Positions 10,301 to 21,012 of a stretch of DNA of 64,000 nucleotides are shown piece by piece. The stretch comes from Apteryx mantelli. Lineage: Eukaryota; Chordata; Aves; Apterygiformes; Apterygidae. Position numbers and translations under genes: made by a program. Each line of letters begins with the position of its first letter. Within the stretch, counting starts at the first letter, position 1. Where the stretch lies: the NCBI RefSeq assembly GCF_036417845.1, contig NC_089978.1, positions 143,028,288 through 143,092,287 of the forward strand, read 5' to 3'. The notes beneath the pieces were generated by a model, which had not been told where the DNA came from, made no database searches, and saw nothing but the letters and a program-made list of their open reading frames with translations.

Positions 10301-13099
10301 TCTTTCTGGGTAGGCATTTTTTTGGTCTTCTGCTAGGAGGCTGAAATTTGAGAGACATTAAGACTAGAAGGCTGAAGGCTGTTTTGAAGATTTCTAGATG
10401 ACATGAAGAAACTGAGAGAAATTTAACTAACACTAGAGTCCTGTGAGTCAACATCACTAAAATAGTTTAGGGTAAGTAATGGCTGGCCTAATGTTTACAT
10501 CCAATGTTTACATCCTCACAAAAAAAACACAGCTCTGATGGACACAGGTGGCCAAAAGAACAGTGTCTCATCAAGATCACCCACGTGTGGTCCTACAAAA
10601 AGACTCATATATTTGAAAGAACGGGAACTGCTTTTCCTGACACGCTCATGTTAAATTTGTCCTTATCTCCTCCCCATGCAAGAAAAACACCCAAATAATG
10701 TGGGAAATTACTTCAGAGGGTTCTGATGCCCTAAGTGTCTTTTTCTATCTCATTTAAAAACAAAATTATATCTTCTCTTAAATTCTCACTTTAAATCTTC
10801 AGAGCGCATATGCTTAACAAGTCCTATACGTAAGGTGTTATAATTCATCTATTATTAGTCCTGTTCATGTGTACAAAGGCCATGATCCAAAATCTACTGT
10901 AGTCAATTACAGTCTTTAAATAGACTTTAAAGAGCTTTGCATCAAGTCCGAGAAGATATACAATAGTTTTTAAATTAAAGCTATTGAAATAGGAAGCATA
11001 CAGAAAGCATACACAGCAGCACTTCTCAGAGTATCGAACATGTATATGCTGAAACATGCATATATTCTCTCATGTAAAATGGCTACAGGAAAAATAGTTT
11101 CACATTGGGATCTCTGTATTTCCATCTGACCAGAAAATTTGTAGGAATAACCATGCATATACCACTTAAGCAACAGATATCTAATCTTTAGGTATGGCTA
11201 TCGTTGAATGAAAGATAAAGGCAGACAATGATGAAAGGTTCTGATATTCTGTTACTACGACATTTGAAAAACAGACTGGAAACACTATGTAGATGGGATA
11301 AAATTTATAGTACAATGGGTCAAGGTTCAAGTAACTAATGAACATGAGCCCATTGGCAATGAACTAGAAGGGACCAGTAGGCTTTACAGAGCAGGAAGAA
11401 AATAAAGATTCATTTTACTGTATATATTTATATTGCAGTGATTTAGGAAAGGTTCCCTTTTGGAGGCAATATTACTAAAATCATCTCTCTTACATGAGAC
11501 TTTCCTCTTTACTGCATTTATGTATACTGTACTGGAAATTGATATCCATCTCTTCTAGATTTTCTGCCAAAATATTGACATTAGAAGTACTCACTACCCT
11601 GAGCTTAGAATTTAGTCAGTGATAAGAGCTTCAAAGCTGGAAGATGTTAGCATTTCAAACAGATGTATTGCTGGTAGCATTTGTATGATATATTGTTTCA
11701 GTGCTAAATAAATCCAAGGAAACATCCTAAAAAGACTAAATACACCAGACAAAGTATTTCTAAATCCACACACTTATTTGCACACTGATACAGAAGATAT
11801 TCATAGGTATTGTCTTCTCTATTCCTAAACTCAAGGTCTACACCTAGATTTTGACAGTATTAGAATCAAAGTGAATTGTCTGGCAGGGAATGTCTTATGC
11901 ACCTATACGGTTGCAGACACAAAGAGATATATCGCTTGTGGGCACTACCATCATGCAGAAAATAATGTAAGACTTCTGCAAGTCCTATAATCATGTGGTA
12001 AGTACCAGGACTTCATTAGAGATGTCACTCAGCAATTTTTGAATGAGAATTTTGAATGAATGTGACCAACTGAAATGAATTTGAATGAGAAATCTTGAGA
12101 ATCTAGAAATTCTTATTCAGTTTCTTTTAAAGATGCACCAGCACATTCTTGAAACACAAAGGACAGTTTATCAGAACTCTTAAGAAGTCTAAAGTAGCTT
12201 ATACTAAATACAAAGTACAGGCAGACACTCTTGAGTGCAAGTAAAAAGTGTTACTTTTTAAAATGCCAAGAAGGTATTAACTGAAGATACACTGGCATAT
12301 TCAGAAAAGCATTAGCACTGGAGATCCTTCTTTAAAACTGTTGCATCCTGTTTATCAAAGAAGACTTTTAATGCAACTTTGACTGGGGTGTCCCAGTGCC
12401 TTGCCACAGCTGCCATATCTGATAAATGACCAGGTCACTGTCACAGTTTTTCCATTATTATATGCATTCTTCCTGTCAGTACATCAGTATCCAGTACCCA
12501 GTACATCATCTTTGTAGGTACCGCTTTGGCTATTCCTCCACTTACCTGAAATTACTCTGAACAATGTTTCTAAACTAATGTCACAAAATATTATGACCTA
12601 TAATATTTTTTCCATTCTTCTAGGTCCCTTCACTGATCTGTACTGGCCTTTCCTGCTCTCACCTTCATATTCTTCCTTTTTGCTTTTTAGACCATCTTCC
12701 ATTGAGCTCCCTGTTGCTCCTGGTGAAGCCTTTACTGACTTCTTTGTGGACCATTTTTCTGTTCTTTCTCACCTTGCAGAGTTTTCTCAGGTGTCGTCCT
12801 CTGCATCTACATTTTATCTTGGAGCAGTGTTATCCACTCTCCCAGTTTAATTATATGTGATGACTTAAATAGTTAAGTCTCAACTCCTGACATACTTCCT
12901 TCCCACTAATCTACACTTAAATACATGTTTCTGACATTTCCTGCGTGCTTCACAAAAACTTTTGCTTATTCTGGCTAAAGTGAACTGCTTATTTTTTTCT
13001 TCTTTAACTTCACTCATTTTCCTTACTGCCTGTCATTGTCAACCATCGCTAATAACTTTTTGCTACCTATATTCACTAACTACGGCTTATTTTTCTCTT

Positions 13100-13130
13100 C
13101 CATACTAGGTGATTCTATCACTTAGTATGG
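13100..13130. repeat. 14-bp inverted repeat with 3-base loop
   Basis: CCATACTAGGTGAT (13100-13113) pairs with ATCACTTAGTATGG (13117-13130), 13 of 14 positions matching, across the loop TCT. The shape is what a local template switch leaves behind. Short AATTAAATTA repeats follow it. Confidence 0.9.
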
Positions 13131-15879
13131 AATTAAATTAAATTAAAATTCTTGCCCATGTGCTGATTTTTTTTATTTGGATTTCAACTCTTTCTTTCCT
13201 GGCCTTCTCTATCTCTATCTCATCCACATCCAGTCTCTACAGCTATTTAAATAAAGAGAGTAAACCTACATTCTCTGTTTATTGATTTGACTTTTGCCAC
13301 CTACTTCTTCAGATCTAATCCACCACTCACTAAGTCAAGTTAAATTCTTTTACGGTCCCAGGTAACACTATTTCTGTCATGCCCCAGAAGGGAAAAGACC
13401 CATCTTCCATTTCAGAAAATGTTAATGAAAGTATTGTAGAAGAAGGTGGTCCTAACAGAACTACTTATTAAAAACACATGTAAAGTTGTTATGAAACTTG
13501 CAGAACTGGGCTAAAGTGCAACAATAAATAAACAATTTTTAAAAATCCATTGACCTGCTATGAGATTATGCAAGAAATCTGAGAGAGTAGTATAAATACA
13601 CAGCAGTAACTTGATAAGCTAGTTTATGGATTTTCATCTTGGATTCGACTAACATGTCTGCTTTCAATTACACAGATTTAACATTTTGCTCTTCCCCTGA
13701 TTACAATAAAATGACATGTCTGAAAATGGGCTATTAAGAGAAAATTCAACTGAAAACTAATTTAGAGATAGTACTCATATTTTAGAACTAGATTTTTTTG
13801 GTAGTATGTAAGTTTTAGGGAGATTTCATCTATGACTGCAGACAAGAAAGCATATATTTAGCCCTTTACAAGGCCTACCTCCACCCAAATGCTTCTTATA
13901 AATTTACTGCTGCAAAAGCACATGTAAAAATCATAATCTTAAAATAAAACTCATTCCACAAAGTCAGTGGAACATTTTTTTATTACAAACTATAAGCTCA
14001 CCCTGAATAGACATGTTTCCAGATGCTTAGTGAGTTAAACTGTGTATGTAGTACCAAGAAATGCCAAAGACGCAGCCAAAGGATGAACTGTTCATACACT
14101 GACTGGACATAATGCTGCAAGTGAACAAACCGTCTTCTTCAGTAGACAGTAGTTTATAGCAGAATAAAATAATTGTTAGAATAAAAATGCAATACTTACA
14201 GTAAAATGAAGTTGCATTATAAAATTTCTTATTCTCTTATTCCTGCAAAGAGTGATGTGCATACCTAGCTTGACATGCATTGGGCAGTTCCACTGAAGCC
14301 AGCCCCTTCTCCCTTTTCAGAATGAGGACTTTAATTAATAGATCCTAATGATCTGATGACTCATTAGTATGGAAAATCAGTTAAGGAAAGGGACAGTGAC
14401 AAGCTTATGCCCATAAATGTGTAAGTATGGTTGTTTTAGTAACTTGGAGAATGTATCATTACAGCACTTAGGAGATCCAGTCTTTGCCCCAAGCCTCATT
14501 ACACCAGTCACCATGCACACACAGGAACACAGGCTCTGCCCCAAAGAGCCTACAATTAAACACCATATCTCACAAGGTAATTACTTCATTTGCCTGCAAA
14601 GCACAGATGGCCATGTGAAATAATACAGAAAAATTATCTTATTTAAAACAGTTAAAGTTACCAGTAATTACTAAAGCATATTTACATCCCAGAAAAATAT
14701 CTCACCTGAGTAAGCCTACAGTTTTGAGAAATTAGTGTCCTAAATAAGGATCCTCAGCTGCTTTTAGGCATTTAAATCTGATTTTATCAAATTCACCATA
14801 TTCAAAATTTTAAGCATGTAGAAATCTCAATGAAATTAGAAAGTATGGATTTAAAATTGAAATTACAGACCCAATATACCTCTTATTGCCAAATTTGGCT
14901 ATAATTTGTGCTAACAAAAAAATTAAAATCTGACCTTTTATAGCTAATTCCCCTTTTTTCCTTAAAAAATAGTCCAGTAGTTACGCATAAATGTTCATGG
15001 AACTTATAAAGTGAAATTATTTAGTGTCTTACAATAATGGTAAATGCTTAAAATTATTATGTTCACTCACTGCAATACCTCAAAGCCATATTTTTTCTAA
15101 TGTACCCTGTTGCCTGAAAAAAAATAGAAGCTATTTGGGGATTTTTGCCCTAAACGTTGCATTCCTAGCCTTCTTTATTTTGTCCCTGCTTCTTTAAAAC
15201 AACTGACTAAAATCTCTCTTTATTAAAAGCAAAATATGTTGAAGAATATCTGTGATGTGCTCTGTAATATGAAAATTTAAGAGCTGAAATATTATGGAAT
15301 GACAAATGATTTTCTTCATTGGCTTTTATCTGCCGTTGTTAGGTCTGCCATTGCTAGGCCAAGTGTTTTATGTAGACCAGAGACATATCTTTGTAAATGT
15401 ATGTATAGAACACAGCATAATCAAGCCCCAATTCTGAATGGTCTCCTTTGGTGCTACTATAAACCAAAAAGTCACTTATCTGTTAGTTATGACAAATTCA
15501 CCATCACTATATGGAAAGTAGTTTCTTTGCCATATCTTATCAGTTAAAGTTTGACTGTAATACTCCACTGAAATAAACTAAATTAATACTCCTTTATATA
15601 CAGTATTAAGGGAATAGGAAGAAAGTACACAGTATGGGAAGGGATGTCGTGGCCTAGATCCAAATCCCTGCTTTCACAAGCAACCGCATCACACCACGAC
15701 ATTCATAAATGTCTCGGTTTGTCTTTAAAAAGCCTGTATCCTTCACTTCGCTGCTCCTTCTGCTCCAATGAGATTTGAAGTAACAGCTGTTCTTTCTTTC
15801 GGTGCGATTTAGTTTTCGGCAGATGAGACCCGCTATCTCTCCAGGCTGCCGCTTCTAAGACCCGTCCACCTTTCCGGTG

Positions 15880-16720
15880 CGTAAATGTCGCCCGACTCCC
15901 GTCCCCGGCTGCCGCGGCCGCGCTTCGCCAGTGCCCGCAAGGCGAAAGCCCGGCAGCGGCGCCGCGCCCGCGCCCCCCGCCCCGGCGGCACCGCGCCGCC
16001 CGGCCCGGCCCCGCCGCCCCGGGGGCCGCCAGGGTGCACGACGCAGCCCGGCCACCCCGAGGACCAACTCACCGTTTTCCGGGGCAAAGTCCGTGCCGGC
16101 GCAGAGCTAACCTGCTCCAACCGGGGCGGCGGCGGTGGCCCCGGGGGGTACCCGGGCGCCGGCAGTGCCAGCGGGCGGCTGAGGGACTGCCGGTGCGCGC
16201 CGCGCCACGCCACGCCACGCCTTTCTGCTCACTTTAACGTGGCAGCGGCCCTTTAAAACGTGCCGCGGACGCCTAGGGGCACGCGCGGGGGGGACGAAAC
16301 CCGGGGGAAAGCCAGCCGCTCCGCTGCCCTGTCCCCGGCCGCCGGGACTGGGGCCGGGCGCCCCCACTCGCCCCGCGGGCAGCGCCGGCAGCGGGCTCGG
16401 CCGGGGCAGGCAGCGCGGGCGGCCGGCGAGGCGCCCGCCGCCACCGGCCTCCCGGCCAGGAGGGGCTACGCCGGCGCCCCGCGCCGCCGCTGCCGCCCGC
16501 CTCCGTGCCGCCGCCGGGGAGCGCGGGGCAGCCCGCACCGCGCCGCGCCGCCGCTCCCTGCACTTACCTTGCCCCGGGAGCGGAGGCACCAGCGCCAGGA
16601 GCAGGAGCAGCCGCAGCGGCCGGGCGCCGCCGAGGTTGTCCATCGGCCGCCCGCAGCTCCCCGCCGGCGGGAGCGCTCGCACCGAGCGGGGGCTTGGCTT
16701 TCCTGCAGCGTCCGGTGGGC
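15880..16720 (-). promoter_or_regulatory. FBLN1: CpG island at the FBLN1 5' end
   Basis: GC and CpG content rise abruptly against the AT-rich background, and the block spans FBLN1 exon 1, the 5' UTR side and the start of intron 1. It contains many CGG/GCC tracts, a short GCCAC tandem at about 16200-16219, and G-rich runs on both strands. Position and composition mark it as the FBLN1 promoter/first-exon island. The many overlapping reading frames here are a by-product of the lack of AT-rich stop codons and are not genes. Confidence 0.88.
16568..16643 (-). CDS. FBLN1: Fibulin-1, coding exon 1 (signal peptide)
   Basis: The exon begins at the ATG at 16643 and encodes 25 residues plus one base. 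The N-terminus is MDNLGGARPLR, followed by a Leu/Ala/Val-rich core and LVPPLPGQ, a classic secretory signal peptide with cleavage expected near Gln25/Asp26. It ends ...CAAG|GTAAGT. The phase fits exon 2 exactly, creating Asp just before the cysteine-rich start, as in fibulin-1. The same frame is open upstream but has no earlier ATG before 16682, so 16643 is the best start. The -3 base is C and +4 is G, an average context. Signal peptides are poorly conserved, so the assignment rests on phase compatibility, the CpG island and the linked exon 2, not on direct similarity. Confidence 0.8.
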
Positions 16721-16859
16721 TCCCCCCTTTTTGCTTGCTTACTTACTGCTGCTGCTGTTTCTGATGTTATCCCAGCCGCCTGAGACCGGTTGGAAAAGAG
16801 CTTGCAGGAACCCCCCACTCAGTGGGCTTTACAAAGATTTAATTCACTGCCTACCCGGG

Positions 16860-16867
16860 TAATTATA
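16860..16867 (-). promoter_or_regulatory. FBLN1: Possible TATA-like element upstream of FBLN1
   Basis: TATAATTA on the minus strand lies about 217 bp upstream of the ATG, beyond the edge of the CpG island. If used, transcription would start near 16830-16835. CpG-island promoters are often TATA-less, so this may be chance in AT-rich flank. Confidence 0.2.
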
Positions 16868-17397
16868 CAGCCTGCAAGTGCTTAGCCGAACAGAGCCGCC
16901 ACCACAGCTTGGAGGCAGAGACCCTGTTGCTTCTGGTACCCCTACTCTCTCCCCGCCACCCCCACACACGCTGTAAAAGTGACTCTCTTTAGCTCGGAAA
17001 ACTTTGCAGATACTCAGCATGAACCCAGGGACGGCCTGACTGATTCAATGAAAGAGAAATGTAGCAAATTCTCTCGATGCCAAGAAGGAGAAAGCCACAA
17101 ACAAAGGGAAAGCGGAGCAAAACAAAACAAAAGAAACCACCTAGCAGAGAAGGAAAGGTTTAACCTCTGGAGGGGAGATTTTCAAACCCCGTTCTTGATC
17201 TTTCCACGGATTTTATTCCAATCGCAACTTTTGCCAACAAAAAGGATTTTTAAAAGGAAGGATATTTTGGAATCTTTCAATGAAATTCACTGCAAGAAAA
17301 TTTCCCTTCTTTCCTCCCTCTACCCTTAAAAAATCAGGATGAAAACTGCAACCCAAATGAGATGGTCAGCTCTGCTCTACCCACCCCCTCACCCCCG

Positions 17398-17433
17398 TTT
17401 CTTTTCTTTCTTTCTTTCTTTCTTTCTTTCTTT
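17398..17433. repeat. (CTTT)n microsatellite
   Basis: A run of about nine CTTT units lies upstream of FBLN1 (GAAA repeats on the gene strand). It is about 0.8 kb from the start codon. Confidence 0.95.
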
Positions 17434-17842
17434 AACCTCCTTATCTTACTTAAACAGGAATACAAACACTGATACTGCTCAAAGGAAGATCTAGAGTTGA
17501 AAGCACCCAGTTGGCTATGTTGTTGCCAAGATCTTCAAGATAACGTGGGGGATAATATTTGCAGGCAAATGCACGTGGAAACAAATGGGGAGGGAATCAC
17601 CCCCTCTATACTTTGCCCTCAGTTTTACTCAGATAAACAGTTGGAAGTTAGTTTGTATTTACTGGGTAGTTGTGCCACATGGACTCTGACTGGACTATTC
17701 ATCTTGCAACTACTCTATATCTTAACTTTTGAATATCTCTCCTCAAAATGTCCAAATGGACAAAGTATTTAAGACATTAAGGGTTGAAAGTATGCATGTT
17801 CTTTCTGCATTTGGTTACCTGCTCTTTTCCTTTTTTTACACA

Positions 17843-18300
17843 AGAACTGAAAACTGGTCATATGGCACTACACCAAGGGTCCATCTAGCCCAGTCTCCTG
17901 TCTTCAGCAATGATCATAAGTGGTCTCCAAAGGAACAGTAAGAACAAGGAAAGCATATATAATATTTCTCCCATCTATTCTCCCAGCCTCCAGCTACTTT
18001 CAGTTGGGACATTTCCTCAGGGGGATGTGGTTTCTGTGCATTTAGTAGCCCCCAGGGAATTTCTATTTCAGGTATTTATCCAGTCTCCCCATGAGATCTT
18101 GTAAACCTTCATTATCCACAATATGGCAACAGGTTTCGTGGTTCTACCAGTGACTGTGTGAAGGGCCATTTCCTTTGGTTCCCTTTGAACCTGGCTACAT
18201 CTGCCTACGTATGAGGACTCCTAATTCTACTGTAGGAAGAGACATCAAAGAACTGACCCCTATCCACACTCTTAATACCATTATCATGTTCTACCAAAGT
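17843..18300 (-). mobile_element. Old CR1 3' untranslated region relic
   Basis: The + strand carries the complement of an ancient sauropsid CR1 3' end: GGTCCATCTAGCCCAGTCTCCTGTC (17879-17903), then a block with CAATATGGCAACAGGTTTCGTGGTTCTACC near 18118 and TTCCTTTGGTTCCCTTTGAACCTG near 18170. The related copies at 34365 and 43147 share the first block. The copy is non-coding and diverged. It lies about 1.2 kb upstream of the FBLN1 start codon. Confidence 0.75.
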
Positions 18301-18599
18301 CATCCTTTTTCCACTGCTGTTTCCTTTTCGAGATTTTTTGTTGCTTTTTTTTTGGGGGGGGGCAGGCGGGGGGTAGAGCCAGTTAGGAAAGGGGAGGAAG
18401 GGTGGAGGTTTAATTTTACTCGGGGGTCTTTTTTGCCTCCTTTCACATACACACACACATCTGTCTTTCTGCCTCATCTTTAAATGGCCTCAGTTTCAAG
18501 GATCTTGTCAGTTACAGTGGGACCTTGCAGAGTTTCACTAAAACCTCCAAGCTACAGTTTTCACATATCAGACAGCTGCAGGAGGCAACTAGCAAAGAT

Positions 18600-18840
18600 C
18601 ACACCTTGTCTACAGTTTATACCAGCTTAACTAAACTGGTGCAATCCCCTCTATAGAAACCTTGGATTCAGTTCAATAGTGGCTTATTTCACTTTACTTT
18701 AAACCCACTCCTAATTGATTAAAGGTGAATAGAAAGAAGTGCACCAGTTTGACTAAATCAGTGTAAAGTCACACATAATAGCTTGTCCACACATGAAGTT
18801 ACCCTGATTAACACCATGTGTGGACATTCTTATTCCAGAG
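18600..18840. mobile_element. Possible MITE / DNA-transposon relic
   Basis: AAACTGGTGCA at 18633-18643 is inverted at 18740-18750 (TGCACCAGTTT), with weaker pairing outward. A second perfect 11-bp inverted pair follows (GTCCACACATG at 18785-18795 and its inverse at 18815-18825). CTTGTCTACA at the left and CTTGTCCACACA at the right resemble the termini of a common sauropsid non-autonomous element. No transposase frame and no clear target-site duplication were seen. Confidence 0.4.
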
Positions 18841-20214
18841 TAAGAATTCCTTGTCCCCGTTTAGTTTGCCACCACAAGCTGTTTACCAGAAATGAGGCAA
18901 ATTCAAGTAACAGTTTAAGAAATATTTCTAGAAACCAACATAGCTATGGTCATCTGGAGATTAGATAATAGTTTTTTCCTTTTTATTTTTTGCATAATAT
19001 TAATATGCTTTTTCAGTATAAATTGGCACTCTCCCCTACAATCAGATTTCAGTGGCCTCGAATCCATGTGATTCTAATTACTGACCCCAAGCTTTGTAGT
19101 GAGCTAAGCCATGCACTTAGGGCTCAATTCAAAGCTCATGAAAGTCAATGGAAAGTAGGGGCTTACGAGCAGGAACATTTTTTCTTACATCTGTTTGCAA
19201 AGGCCCTGTAATCCTTTGTGTAGCTTTTAAAACAAACAAATTCTTTAATGAGGGTTTTATTTTTATTTCAGAAGAATAAAAATCGTTTGCAGAAGCTCAG
19301 ATTAATGAGTAATGACAGCGTAACAAATCATTGCACAAGTCATTTCCAAGGGTCTTGTTCAGAGTAGATGCACGCAAGGAGATTGACAAAGAATTTAGAA
19401 TTACTCTAACAAATCCATTACCATCTATGGCAGCAGGTTCACATTTGTCATTTGACTGCTCAGTTTCATGGAAAAAGGAATTCTTGAAATGGCCTGAATA
19501 AGTCTATATAGGGACATTAACCTCTGCCGCAACCAAAGTGGCCCCATAGTCCCAGCTGTTATACCTCCCAGCTTCTCTGTTTTAATGCAGCTCCCAAATC
19601 CTGCTTTCTTTTTTTTTCCTGCCACCCATCTGTTCCAGACATTGAGCAAAACAGCAGGAAAGGAAATTGCTGTAAATTCCCTGTTTTCAGGTAGAATGTT
19701 GCAAGGACAAAAACAGATTGACCCAGAAATGAATTCTATCCACAGTTACTGAAGGGAAACTCCTTGACCCCTATGGCAAAAAAATGAAGCTATGTATTGG
19801 CTGCTGTTAAAGAAATATGTCACACTAAAGATGCATAGAAAGAACTCTTTCTTTTCCCTTCTTAATAAGAAGAATGCTCCACTCACTGCTAGGGACACAC
19901 AAGAAAGCCCATGCAGATCTTACCATCTCCTACCATAAAAATAAGACCCCAAAGTCTACAGTATGCAAATCCATAGCTTTTGGAGTACAGATGATTCACC
20001 CAGCTTAGCTCCAAACCTTAGTATGAACAAACTACAATTGGCCTTCAGCTTTTTTCCTGGAGAAAACACTACTTGAATCCTTTCTACATTTTTTAAAAAT
20101 GAAGAATTATAATTAAAACCTTATCTTTCCAAAAGCCAGGCAGCAACAATAGTGTCACATAATCATTTTAATATTGGAAATTTTGGACATTTTTAGTATT
20201 TAGCATTATAAATA

Positions 20215-20365
20215 GATTTTTAAGGTTTACAGGCACCATTCTGATTATCTAGCCTGACCTTCTGAATAATATGGGCTCTTCTGATTGAACTAGAGCATGC
20301 CTTTTACAAAAAATCCATGCTTAACTTCAGAGTTTTCAGAGATGAAGGATGCAACACAATCCTTA
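20215..20365 (-). mobile_element. Old CR1-type relic, 3' portion
   Basis: The + strand shows GATTATCTAGCCTGACCTTCTGAATAA near 20241 and TTGAACTAGAGCATGCCTTTT near 20285. These match the remembered complement of another ancient sauropsid CR1/L3 3' end. Similarity fades after about 20365. Confidence 0.5.
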
Positions 20366-20972
20366 GTCATTATTTCAAATGGCAAATGGCATAACATGAC
20401 AACGTGCTCCTTTATTTTGAGTTTAAATCAATCTGATTTATTTTTTTACAGATCTCTGGGCTTGTGTTACTGTCACTGTGTAGTCAGTGCTTTATACACC
20501 ATCAGTGAACATCGAAGTACCTCAGGTTAATGTACCTCATGGACACTTCATGTGCACCTAGCATGTCTTTGTTAGGGATTACCATGCAATAAAATCTCCC
20601 CTCAGATAAATCAGTTTGTACCCCAAGCCCTGGTTCATCCTTGTTCTCAAGTCCAAAACTACAGACTGTCCACACCAAATTGATGCCAGCTTGAATCGTG
20701 CCAGGGCCAACATTAGTGAGAGAAGGTGGGGGGACTGCAATCCTGCTCTGTTCCTTAGTGTATACCAAACCGTGCCTCTGAGACCACTCAGAAAGGTTGA
20801 CCTGGTCACCACCTTGGATCCTCTCTAGTTTATGATGGCAGCCTGTAGCTAATGTCAGGCAGAGAGGTTGGCTCAGGACTTTCTAGAAGAACTACAATGT
20901 GTCAGATAAAATTTATAACCATCCTAAATTTGGACTGCTGTTTATATAACCATATATATACATATATATGTA

Positions 20973-21012
20973 ATTAATATGTATACATGTACATGTATAC
21001 ATGTATATTAAT
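20973..21012. repeat. AT-rich palindrome with perfect 24-bp core
   Basis: Positions 20979-21002 are exactly self-complementary (centred on TGTACA). The flanks ATTAAT and ATTAAT extend it with a small offset. It lies in a longer TA/CATA-rich tract beginning about 20940, so it probably arose from dinucleotide-like expansion. Confidence 0.9.

Larger units (their letters stand above)
2394..16567 (-). other. FBLN1: FBLN1 intron 1
   Basis: This is a 14.2 kb phase-1 intron with a GTAAGT donor next to exon 1 and a TTTGCAG acceptor before exon 2. A large first intron beginning in a CpG island is usual for vertebrate genes. It holds a CR1 3' tip (2573-2715), a long foldback (2973-3097), a MIR-like relic (3580-3755), an A/GA run (4251-4295), a CR1 relic (9945-10300), small hairpins (8759-8780, 13100-13130) and a pyrimidine-rich stretch (12600-13230). 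No other exon could be supported. The remaining long intervals (about 4300-8750, 10330-12600, 13240-15870) hold nothing I recognise. Confidence 0.8.

Noticed and set aside
15833-16862. Many overlapping frames of 60-200 codons on both strands in the CpG island
   Set aside because: High GC removes stop codons. Only the 76-bp segment at 16643-16568 has a start, splice donor and phase that fit a gene.
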